A stretch of DNA of 64,000 bases, from positions 1 to 64,000 of the forward strand of contig JACCIX010000098.1 in the NCBI GenBank assembly GCA_025506515.1, in the 5' to 3' direction. The stretch comes from Flaveria trinervia (taxonomy: Eukaryota > Streptophyta > Magnoliopsida > Asterales > Asteraceae). Position numbers and translations under genes: made by a program. Positions 9,299 through 19,971 of this stretch are shown here, one piece after another; position 1 is the stretch's first letter, and each line of letters starts with the position of its first letter. Under the pieces are notes generated by a model. It was given only the letters and a program-made list of their open reading frames with translations. It ran no database searches and had not been told where the DNA came from.

Positions 9299-12200
9299 AC
9301 ATGCTTTCCATTCTTCAACTCCACAGTAGTTATTTCTCTGTATGCAAACTCATCAGGATGAGTGCCTTCAAGCAACAACTGGAGCTCATTTCTTCGTATT
9401 TCTTCAAGCTTCTTGTAGATCAACCCCTTCTTTACCATTTTGTTTTCTAGTAAAGTTTGTGAAGTCATCTTAGACTTGTAAGCTCTCTTGAAGTCATCAA
9501 GGATTTCCCAGGGTGACACTACAATGGCCAGCATTATCACAGCATCTACAATCTTCTTTACTTGGCCATTGTATCTACTTGGAATCTTCTTTTTATGAAT
9601 TTTGTCACATACTCTGGGGTCAGGCCAATATCTCACTCTCTCTTTCTGATATTGAAATGTAAATCAGAGAGCATATAACCTCTAAGCATGTTTCTTCATA
9701 GCTTGTATGGACGAAGACTTAGGAAACTCTTTATCAATCATCCTTAACATCTGCTCATCATGTTGTTTGTGCTATTCTTCTTCTTCAAGTTTGACTTTTA
9801 CCATTTGCCTTTGGAAGTCAGGTGTGTTTGTTGTTGGTTGACTCCTACGCTCAGGCATCTTTATTTTAAGAACAACAGAGATTGGCAGACTATCATCCTC
9901 ATCATCTTCTTCTTCTTCTTCCATCCTCAACACCCTTCTCTTCCTCTTGGGTGCATCATTGGTAGTGGGTTGAGTAGGTTTCTTGGGTAAAGGAGTTGGT
10001 TTTGATGGTTGTGAAGTTGGTTGTGTTGGTTTGGGAGATTGTACAGGCTGCTCTAGCATCTTGTTTGTGAGTGAAGCTTTGGATAACTTGCCATATCAGA
10101 CCTTTTCCTAGCACCAGCTTCATCAAAAGCTTCTATGATCAATCCTTTGTTGAATACTTCAGAAGAACGGATTCTGGTGGTTATCTCCAAAATACTGTCT
10201 CTGGACCATGACTTCACTTCAATGATTGATCTTCCCAGATGTTTTGATATGAATCTTGTCATAGCTTCCAGCCTTTCCCTTTCTTTCTCACTCCAACTTG
10301 CCTATCTATATTCAATCTCTTGAATCTCTAGCCTTCTGATTTCAGAGTCAAGTTTGGCTGTGTCAAAACCTTGTCTGAAGAGTTGATCAATAATCTTATC
10401 CATAGATCTGCTATGTTGCTCATCAGCTTCTTTGATCAGTTCTTCTAACTTTTTCTCACCTTCAGTCTGTTAAGAGCTTTTCTTTCTCTTGTAGGTGATC
10501 ATTTCCTTTTCTTTCTTCTCTTTTTTCTTCTTCCTCTTCAACTCTCTTTCTTTTGTCTACTTTCACTGACTTAGACTCCTCCTTTTTGGTTGCATTGGGT
10601 TTAGGGGAGTGAATGTCAGAAAGTCTCTTAGAAACAACAACATCAACTAAGGATTGAAGATTTGAGGAAAGCCTCTCATCAATGGCTTGATGCATAATGT
10701 TTGTGATTATAGAAGTGATGAGAGGTAAGGATGATTGAAAGGAAGCAACCATTTGCTCAGAGGGGTTCTGTCCCTAAGAAATGGTGCCTGAATCAGAGGC
10801 CGGTGGCAAAGTTGTTGGGAGTGGCTCAGTGTTTGGGAGAGTTTCAGGAGAAACTGCCATCTGTGGGTGAATGTGGGCAGATGGACTTGATTCTTGTGAC
10901 ATTTTGGCAAGCAGTTCTTGTAGTCTGCATACCTCAGTCTCAAGAATGGTATTGTGGGCTAGAACATCAATGAAAAAGCCTAGGTCATCATCAGTCTTTG
11001 CTGAATCATCTGACCTCCTCATGAAATCAGGATGAACATATGCTGAGTGTAGATCAGTATTCACATGTGCCCCTATTTCTTGGAACTGGGGACTTCCTGC
11101 CTCAGGATTATGTCCTTCATTGGCAGTTGCCTCTGGTGAGGACTTGGAAATGATACCATCTTCATCCTAGTCATGTGCTGAAACAGGAGAAGAGGCTGCC
11201 TCACCAGATGTTCGAATCTCCTCCTCTACACAGGGAGATTGAAATCTGTAATCCTTGTGCTGTGGGTTATTAGCCACATTATAATCCTCTCCCTCAACTG
11301 TTGAGGTTTTCCCAGTGGTAATAGGTTTCTGGGGAGGGGTAGAGGAATGTAGTTGAGTCAGCACTTATGCAATAACCACAGTTGGGCTTGTAGGGGTGGC
11401 ATCAGTGGGAGATAAGTGTGAAGAGGATTGCACCTGGGGTGAATGGTGCTCTTCAATGGCAATCTTCTCAAGTGAGAGAGATTCCGGTAATGTGGTTTCC
11501 CCATTTTTGGTTGCATCGGGATCCTGTTGAGAGGATACCTGAGCGGTTCAGCTGGTAGAGTCTTGGAAACTACAGGGGGATTACTACCCATAATTTCATT
11601 CTGCCTTTGTGTTGCAGGGGCATCATCAGGGGACTCAACTCCTTGAGTAGCCTTTTGGTTTGTTTGGAATGTGGTTTGGAGGGGACTTTGAGTATGGAGG
11701 ATGAGGTTGTGGGTTCTTTCAGCTTGGGTTTTAGCAGTTTGGCAGCCTCTTTGAGGTGTGGGTCAGAGTTGTGCCTGGAGTATACCTCTGTCAAAACTAC
11801 CACAGCAGGGACTCCAAGGCCAACAGGGCCATCATATTTTAACTGATTCATGATTATTGCCATAAGAAACCTTGTATATAATAGCCATCTATTAGCCACA
11901 GGTTTCATTGCCAGATCTTTTAATTCTAAAAATATAATTTCAGAAAAATTTAAGCTTTGGCGTTTAAGGATAGAATACAATACCTGTTGCCACCTGGATG
12001 ACATTTGATCCCAAGAAGAGGATTTGGGGGCAAGGCAGACATTGATCATGTGGAAGATTAGGCGTTCAGCATCATGGAAGTGCTTCTTCAGAATGGTTGT
12101 AACACTTAGGTCGCCCGCATATCCATGGTTGATGAATGATAGATCAATGGTGCCCTTCGGGTATTTGGGGACAAAGGTAGCACCATTCAGATCTAGCGTT

Positions 12201-12467
12201 TGGCAAATGATAGTATGAGTGACTACCACCTTCTTCTGGTTTACAAATGAGTGGAGAGTGATCGCGACATCATTCTCACCAAAATGGATAGTGACATTTG
12301 TCCAGAATTGGCGAAGGGTATTGGGATAGATGGTTGGATTCAGAAGAAAATTAGTTGGTATGGGGAATCAACCATTAGATCAATGGCAGCATCAAACTTA
12401 TCCAAAAGGCCGATTTTGTGAAGTAGGCAACACAGTTGTGTCGTGGTTTGATTTGCATGGTCGCCAT
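9299..12467 (-). pseudogene. 3' ORF of A2 (env-like position, unknown function)
   Basis: Starts at ATG 12467 (minus; MATMQ as in A1) and runs in broken frames to the LTR. The longest intact block is 12229-11570, with GYAGDLSVTTILKKHFHD followed by SSWDQMSSRWQQV. Downstream are Pro/Ser/Thr-rich segments (11570-11080), a Leu-rich coil (11064-10774), a Lys/Glu-rich segment (10752-10462), a helical block RFISKHLGRSIIEVKSW (about 10262-10200), an acidic linker (10059-9772) and the terminal block (9636-9300) with VSPWEILDDFKRAYKSK. The first block shares GY-GD-S-V and WDQ signposts with the B1 3' ORF. No signal peptide or clear membrane segment was seen. Several frameshifts and stops make it a relic. 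Confidence 0.7.
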
Positions 12468-13057
12468 TAATGGAAGATGAACGTTCAGAAAATGATTTAT
12501 GAAAAGTTTGAAGTTAGGGTTAGGTATTTATAGGTATGAAATGGCTAAAAGAAAACAATTGAAAGTTTTGGTGTTAGTAATCAGTTGTTAGAAAATGACT
12601 GAAGACATGGTTTTAACTTTCAGATGTTGTAAACAACTGAAGACTTGGTATTTGTCATCAGTAGTTGGAAACTACTGAAGACTTGGTTTTGGCTTTAGTT
12701 GTTTTGAAATGAAACAGCAGTTGTTTGAAACAATTGAAGAGTAAAATTGCTCAGCAGTTGTTGTCGTCAATTCATAGATCTCAGTTGTTTCATTAGAACT
12801 TAACACTTACTCAGCAGATTATCTTATTTTCAGATGTTTCATTGGTCATCAGTACCTATCTGTTAGAACAGACATCAGTGGTTGTAACCACATCAGTACT
12901 ATGCAACAAATAAAGTACTTCAGTACTTTTAAGTAATTTAGTCTTCGGTAGTTATGAAAACTGCTGAAGCTAAAATAACTTATCAGTACTTATTTTTGAC
13001 AGCTGTATACTAATGCTCATCAGTTCTTGTGAACTGAGATCATCAGTAGTTGTCAAA
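12468..13057 (-). promoter_or_regulatory. Pol-3' ORF spacer of A2: motif array plus TATA box
   Basis: Non-coding stretch between RNase H and the 3' ORF. It carries many CAACTACTGAAGAC/TACTGATG-type motifs (about 12560-13050), the same words as the family A LTR U3. On the minus strand TATAAATA lies at 12532-12525, about 60 bp before the 3' ORF ATG at 12467. Equivalent layout occurs in A1 (23269-23989). Reads as an internal promoter for the 3' ORF; this is inference from layout. Confidence 0.5.
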
Positions 13058-16036
13058 TCATTCAAGCTGCAGCATACCAAGCCTTAGCACTAGATTTTGG
13101 AAAGTTGCACTGTCCAAAGGCTTAGTAAATATATCTGCAAGCTCATCAGCACTAAGAACAAACTTTGGATCAATCAGACCTTTTTCATAACAATCCCTGA
13201 TAAAATGATATCTGATCTCAATATGTTTGGTCTTAGAATGCTGAACGGGATTCTTAACAATACAAAGAGCTGAAGCACTGTCCATCAGTAAAGGAGACTT
13301 AGTCTCTGTAATGTCATAATCCAGTAATTGATTCTGAAGCCAGAGTACCTGAGATGTACAACTTGCAGCAGCAATGTACTCTACTTCAGCATTGGATGTA
13401 GCAACTGAAGTTTGTTTCTTACACTGCCAAGAAACTAAACAATTTCCTAGAAATTGGCATCCACCAGAGGTTGATTTTCTGGTTAATTTACACCCTGCAT
13501 AGTCACTATCAGAGAAAGCAACTAATTTGCAAGAGTGCCCAGTGGAATACCAAAGTCCTAGAGATTGAGTTCCTTGCAAATATCTAAAGATCCGTTTGAC
13601 TGCAATCATATGGGATACTTTAGGTGCAGCCTGAAATCTAGCACAGACACAAGTTACAAACATAATGTCTAGTCTAGAAGCTGTAAGGTACATCAAGGAA
13701 CCAATCATACATCTGTAAAGAGTTTCGTCAACTGCTTTACCTTTCTGATCAGCATCCAGTTGTGTGGTGCTGCACATGGGAGTAGAACAGGGCTAACAGT
13801 TTTGTAAATCAAACTTTTTCAATAAATCCTTTGTATATTTTGACTGATGAATGAAAGTTCCATCAGCCATTTGTTTGATTTGCAACCCCAGAAAGAACTG
13901 TAATTCTCCCATGGCACTCATTTCAAACTTTTGTTGCATCAACTCAGTAAAGACATCACACAACTGTGGATCAGAGGATGCAAAAATAATATCATCTACA
14001 TAAATTTGAACAAGGAGCTTATGCATGCCTACTTTCTTAATGAACAAAGTTTTATCTATGGAGCCTCTGGTGAAATTATTTTGAAGAAGAAAGTTAGACA
14101 GTGTTTCATACTAGACTCTGGGAGCTTGTTTTAGCCCATAAAGAGCCTTATCAAGCTTATACACCCAATCTGGATGTTTATGATCTTCAAAACCTGGTGG
14201 TTGACACACATAAACTTCTTCTTTTATTTTACCATATAAGAATGCACTTTTGACATCCATTTGAAAAACTTTAAGATTATGGAAAGCAACATAAGCTAAG
14301 AATAATCTGATTGCCTCCAGTCTGGCTATAGGGGCAAAGGTTTCATCATAATCAATACCTTTTTCTTGTGAAAACCCCTGTACAACCAGTCTATCCTTGT
14401 TCTTGACAATTTGACCTTTTTCATCAGTTTTATTCCTAAACACTCATTTAGTGCCTATTGCACACTTACCTTGGGGTAGAGGAACTAGTTCCCACACTTG
14501 CTTCTTTTGAAACTGAAGAAGCTCAAGTTGCATAGCTTCAACCCATCCATTGTCTCTTAATGCAATATGATAGTTCTTTGGCTCTTGCTGACTGATGAAG
14601 AGAGCATAAAAGCATAAATTGGACAATTGACTTCTAGTTGAAACACCAGCATTGATGTCACCAATGATCTGAGACATGGGGTGATTCTTTAGTTCTTGAT
14701 ACTTAATAAGATCTGTGCAAGTGTTTATAGGTGATTCAGCAGCAACAGATGGTGATCCAGACTCTTGAAACCTAGAATGAGATGGCAATTCAAATGAAGT
14801 AGAGGATTCAGAGATCTCATCAGCATTTGTTGTGGATGGAACTGCTGAAGCTACAGGAACATCAAGTTTAGTAGACTCAGGCAGTTATCACTAAAACTTG
14901 CATTTATACCAACAGATGGATAACAAGTTGCAGGAGATATTGGATTCACATAATCTGCAATAGCTGGAGACTGATAAGGAACATATTGCAGTATGTCCAA
15001 ATCAAATAACTCCATAGGGTTTTGTGGGATTTTTCCTTTGGAGATTCAATAACTTTACATGCAAGGTTTCTTCAACAATCTTTGTTCTGCAATTAAAAAC
15101 TCTGTATGCCTTGCAAGTAGATGAATACCCAACAAAGTACCCTGCATCCACCTTTGATTCAAACTTCTGAAGTGGATCCTTTGTGTTAAGAATATGACAA
15201 GGACACCCAAATGCTCTAAAGAAGGAAATCAGAGGAGCCAAATAATGTAACACTTCATAAGGAGTCTTCATCAACCTCTGATTTACTAACACTCTATTTT
15301 GCACATAGCAAGCTGTGTTGACAGCTTCAGCCCAAAAGGTTAGTGGCAAACCAGAATCAGCCAACATTGACCTTGCGACTTCAATAAGGGTCCTGTTCTT
15401 TCTCTCCACCACTCCATTTTGTTCAGGAGTTCTTGGAATGCTATACTGCCTCTTGATTCCCTTAGAGAAATAGAATTCATCAAGTGTGTGGTTTCTAAAT
15501 TCTGAGCCATTATCACTCCTCACACACTTGACAGAAAGGGAGTACTACTTTTCCACATGCAACACAAAGTAGATGATGATTTGACCAGCCTCATCTTTTG
15601 AATGTAAGAAGAAATCCATACAAATCTGGAATAATCATCCATAATTACCTGACAGTATTTTTTCTTTGCCATGCTCATCACTCTTACTGGACCAAAAAGA
15701 TCCATATGCAGTAATTGCAAGCAGGCAGTGGACTTTGGTTCTTCTATTGGAGGGAATGATACTTTATGTTGCTTTCCTTTTAAACAAGCAGAGCAGTTGT
15801 CATCACATTTGAACTCCTTTAATGGCAGAACTCTCACTAAACCATGATGGATCAGCTGGTTCATGTTTTTAAGATTCACATGACCAAGCCTTCTATGCCA
15901 TAATTCAGATTCCTGAGGAGAGGCCTTGGAGAACAGACATGGATGGCCTTTTAGATCAATTTCTTAATAAGTCTAAGGTATATACTCTTCCAATCCTGTT
16001 GGCCTTCAAGAGAGTATATTCATCCAATATCTTGTC
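13058..16036 (-). pseudogene. pol of A2: integrase, reverse transcriptase, RNase H
   Basis: Minus-strand continuation of the protease end that stops at 28390. Order: GAG-pre-integrase zinc finger (about 15920-15770, CSACLKGKQHKVSF), integrase core with HMDLFGP (about 15700), SDNGSEF (about 15510) and NGVVERK (about 15415), Copia RT from about 14620 with FRNKTDEKGQIV, AFLYGKI and YVDDII (about 13993), and RNase H (13777-13058) ending ELADIFTKPLD...LGMLQLE. Frames break at about 15520, 14950, 14445, 14115 and 13785. Copia identity is certain from IN-before-RT order. A1 is inserted at the protease/integrase boundary. Confidence 0.88.
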
Positions 16037-16106
16037 TGTTGGACCAAAAGAACCAATGAGCCTGATCAGAAAAACCTCTAAGTCCACAAACATCACAACA
16101 ACAGTT

Positions 16107-16330
16107 GACGACTAAAGTACTGAAGATCAACAGCTGAAGACTAAAGTACTGAAGATCAACAGCTGAAGACTAAAGTACTGAAGACTTCAACAGCTGAAGA
16201 CTAAAGTACTAAAGACTTCAACAGCTGAAGACTAAAGTACTGAAGACTTCAACAGCTGAAGACCAAAGTCTGAAGATCAACAGCTGAAGAACAAAGTACT
16301 GAAGATCAACAGCTGAAGTACAAAGACTGA
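16107..16330 (+). repeat. 29-31-bp repeat array in A1 LTR U3
   Basis: About seven units of CTGAAGACTAAAGTACTGAAG + (AT or ACTT)CAACAG, i.e. two CTGAAGA words per unit. The copy in the 3' LTR (27596-27850) differs in unit number. Confidence 0.9.
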
Positions 16331-16651
16331 AGACATTAGCTGATGACAACAGCTAAAGTTCAAGTACAAGTACTGAAGCCTTCAGAGTTTGTTACAACAA
16401 CTGAAGAAGCATTCTTCAGTTGTTGTGATGGTTTCCTTTCAGTAGTTTTTTTTGTTTCAGTATTTGTAAAACGACTGAAGAGCATGTTCTTCAGTCATTG
16501 TAGTTTCAGTAGTTCTTTTCAGTAGTTGTAGTAATAGTTAACACTTAGCATTTTTGTAAGAAGATGTCAGCTGTTTGACATCTTCAGTAGTTGTGTTAAC
16601 TACAGTAGTTTGAATAAATTCTGTTAGATGTCACTATCAAGTGACATCAGC

Positions 16652-16674
16652 AGACGTCACGTCTCCTATATAAG
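16652..16674 (+). promoter_or_regulatory. LTR core promoter of A1
   Basis: GACGTCAC followed after several bases by TATATAAG (16667-16674). Conserved in the 3' LTR near 28165-28190. The ACGT core is a bZIP-type site; such sites drive stress-responsive LTRs in other plant Copia elements (established for the class, inferred here). Confidence 0.6.
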
Positions 16675-16878
16675 AGTTGTTGACATAATTGTATGTGTGA
16701 CATTCTGTTACCACGAAAGCGAATATTGAATGAATATATTTGCAGAATTCTTTCTGTCTATAACCGTTTGTTCTTATCTTGAATATCTTTTGTGTTCTTG
16801 TGAATTAGCTAATTCATTGTTTGATTTCCGCTGCTATACTCTCTAATCAATCAAACATAGATCACTGATCCTAGCAAA

Positions 16879-16890
16879 TGGTATCAGAGC
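16879..16890 (+). other. Primer-binding site of A1
   Basis: TGGTATCAGAGC two bases after the LTR; complementary to the initiator Met tRNA. The 200 bp from here to the gag ATG is an untranslated leader with no other recognisable content. Confidence 0.92.
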
Positions 16891-17103
16891 AGGTTAATCA
16901 TTGATCGATCTAACAGTTAATCATTGAAACTGTTATTTGATATCTATGTTTGATTGAATTAGCTTATTTGCAAGAACTGGTTATAGATTATTGATTTTCT
17001 GCCGCTTTCGTTCATTAATTTTGAGATCTCTCTTGGTTCAATTTGGTTTGTTGTGTTTTGTTCTAAATCTGTTATAGCTTAATTGAATTTGGTTGAATCT
17101 GAG

Positions 17104-19955
17104 ATGACTACTCCTTCTAATGACCCTCACAATACCGGTTCCTCAACCAAGCCTCCGATGCTGGTTAGGACTGAGTATAACATATGGCATCGAAGGATGC
17201 TTCATCACCTGTCTGTTAACAGTTCAGGTTGTTGGACATCTGTGGTACATGGACCACATAAGCCTATGGTGAACAATCCGGAAACCAATCAAATGGTTCC
17301 GAAAAGAAGGAACAATACTCAGATGAAGATCGGAAACTGTTTGAGATTGATGCTAAAGCCCATGGAATTCTGACCATGGCACTGCCGAATGAAATCTATT
17401 CAGGGCTTATGCATCATGAAACTGCTCATGACCTCTGGAATGCACTAAAGGAACAATTTGGTGGAACTGATGAGGTCTTAGAAAACAACAGAGAAGTCCT
17501 CGCCCAACAATATAAGACATTTTCTCATAGAAAGGGTGAGACACTGACTCAACAGTTTGAGCATTTTTCCTATTTGATCTCTGAGCTGAAAATGGTGAAA
17601 CAGGAATACACCAACAGCCAGATGAATAACAGATTCCTCAGATCACTGCCTGAGAGATGGGACACATACACTATTGTCCTGCGTTCTAGTGCAAATCTGG
17701 ATAGCCTATCTCTCGCCCAACTTCATGGGAAACTGCTTACATTCGAAAGAGAGATAGAGCAGAAAAGGAAACTGTCATCATCAGGAAAGCTCACTGATGA
17801 CTTCGTACCAGGGAACACTGCCTTGGTTGGTCATGAGTCAGAATATGCTGCATCTGAAAGCAATTATGATAAGCATATTGATTTCTCTTCAAACAGTTCT
17901 GATCATGCATTTGTTGGTATTGATAGTCATTCTGGCAGTAATAGTGACAATCTATGCTTCATCATGGATGATCTGAAGGGAATTGCTGATGATGATTTAG
18001 AAGAGATGGATATTCTAAGCCAAATGGCCTTAGTTAATATCAGATCTCAGAAGTTCTACAAGAGAACTGGCAGGAAATTTCTTGGACTCTCTGGCAAAAC
18101 CAAAGTTGGTTTCGACAAGAGTAAGTTGAGGTGTCACAAATGCCAAAGGCTTGGACACTTTGCAAGAGAATGTAGATCAACTGGATCTAACTCTTCTGCA
18201 CCCTTTGTGACTTTTCCTAGCACTAGTCTACAAGACAGAGGGCAACATCCTGCTGGTTCTGGTCATCAATCACACCCTGTATCTCCTGCATACTTTGTCC
18301 CCCAGGGTCCAATGTCATATCCTTTTCCTGCTATTACATGCCTCAGCCAAATCTGGTTCAAGCTCCAATTGCACAATAACCACATGCATTACCTGAACCT
18401 CAACCTTCCCAATCTCATCAACAAACTCAACCTCAACAACACAGCTTTTTCACCCCAGGAGTTGTTGACTGGAGCAGTTTACCAGATGATTTGTCTGGTC
18501 ATGAACAACTGTTCTCTGGTGCTGGTCAACATGGTGGTGACAGTCCTTTTGGAAATCTAGCTCTTATGGCTTTGGAGTCTGCTGATACTTCATCCTCTAA
18601 TGCCTCTACATCACAGGTATCACAGGTATCCTCTGAGGCAAAAGCCAAACTATGTTCTGAAACATGCATAGCCGCATTTGCATCTATTAGAGAAGCAAAT
18701 GTAGCTTTAATTAACAGAACATTGAGCTAGAACAAACAATTTCCAAAAGCAAAGCTGAATTTGAATCTGTGATTAATGATAAGAATGATGAGATCTACAA
18801 ACTTAAATGCCAAATCACTGATGATAAGGCTAGGGAAGAGATACTTCTAGAGAAGTACAGAGACCTCAAAGAAACACTTGCAACTACCCAGGTAGAGTGT
18901 GATCGATGGGTAAATTCTTGCAAAGTTTTGAAATGCTTCTTAGTAAGCAATCTGCTTCCAATGTGAAGTTTGGCATTGGTTATAATCACACTGCTCCTCC
19001 TACAGACTTTACTCCCAGAGCAGAGGTAGAATCTGATGGTGAAAGAAATAACCATCATTTTCATCATGTGATCTACTATCTGATACAGCACCATCAGAAG
19101 TAGAAGTCAGCATTAATTCCTCTCAGAAACTATCAGCTGATGTTGATGGTTCAAATGCTGACACTCACATGATCACAAAGTTGATCACTCCAGGTGATAT
19201 TTCACAAAGTACTGAAAGTACTAAAAAGAATGTCATAATACCTGGAGAACAAGCCCAAACTACTACATGTACTAAAGGAAAGAAAACTGCAAGTAGAGAG
19301 GGTGGAAAAACTACTGAAGAAGATATCAAGAAAGCAGGTACTAAAACAAGGAAAAAACTGCTAGTACTGATAGCAAACTGCTGAAGAACAAGTCTTCAGT
19401 AGTTTCATCTTCTTCAGCAGATGATCAACTTAAGATGAAGAAAAAGCCATGTGAAATATGTGGCTTATTCAATCATCTTACTGATGATTGCTGGTATAAA
19501 AAGGGCTCCAAACTCAAACATAATGAAAACATTAAAGAGAAAATGGATAAAATGAAAACTGAGTTTGAAATCAAATTGTACCAGCAACATCAAAACCTGT
19601 AACCCCAAAATCCAAAAAGAAAGGGGTTAAACAGGTAACAGCTGAGGTTGCTCAAAGAGAGATGGTACAACACAGGAACTCATCAAACTCAAGCACTAAT
19701 GTGTCTGATGAGCTGAAGGCTTTATCACAAAATCAGACAAACTTGTTATGATGGTTCAACATCTATTGGGGAGAGTCAACCAATTAGATGCTCCTGTGTT
19801 GTGAAACACAGAGAAGAAAATCCATGCCAAAGGAATCTTCTTCTTCACCATCTCCATCCCCTCAGGCTGTTATTCATAGCAAGTCTGTTAGTTTACCATC
19901 TGTTGATGTGAATAGACCCAAAACCAAAAAGGTTTGGGTCTCAAAAACTAACTAA
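17104..19955 (+). pseudogene. gag of A1 (frameshifted)
   Basis: Starts MTTPSNDPHNTG. A frameshift at about 17310 joins it to the long block 17376-18560 with the UBN2-type capsid region (NALKEQFGGTDEVLENNRE, LPERWDTYTIVL) and a CCHC knuckle CHKCQRLGHFAREC at 18132-18173. After further frameshifts comes a Ser/Gln-rich part (18491-18730), a coiled coil (18769-18960) and a second CCHC knuckle CEICGLFNHLTDDC at 19450-19491. The frame that gives WVSKTN reaches a stop at 19953-19955, a position and wording conserved in B1. Gag would form the virus-like particle and bind RNA. At about 950 codons it is long, as is usual for SIRE-type gags. Confidence 0.85.
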
Positions 19956-19971
19956 TTGTTTATGATTGCAG
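19956..19971 (+). promoter_or_regulatory. 3' splice-site-like sequence between gag and pol (A1)
   Basis: Immediately after the gag stop: CTAACTAAT (branch-point-like, overlapping the stop), a T-rich stretch, then TTGCAG|GG. Pol is open in the frame that starts right after the AG, while a TGA blocks it just upstream. The same arrangement is in B1 (TTGTGCAG|G at 34028) and A2. The donor was not located with confidence. Confidence 0.45.

Larger units (their letters stand above)
16037..16876 (+). repeat. 5' LTR of A1
   Basis: 840 bp, TGTTGGACC...CCTAGCA. It pairs with 27522-28389 (868 bp); differences are mostly short indels in the repeat array and single bases. Contains motif array, ACGT-type site, TATA box and U5. 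Confidence 0.95.

Noticed and set aside
16107..16330. Regular repeat-spacer appearance resembling a CRISPR array
   Set aside because: Units are contiguous and degenerate, lie in a plant LTR and have no unique spacers or cas genes.
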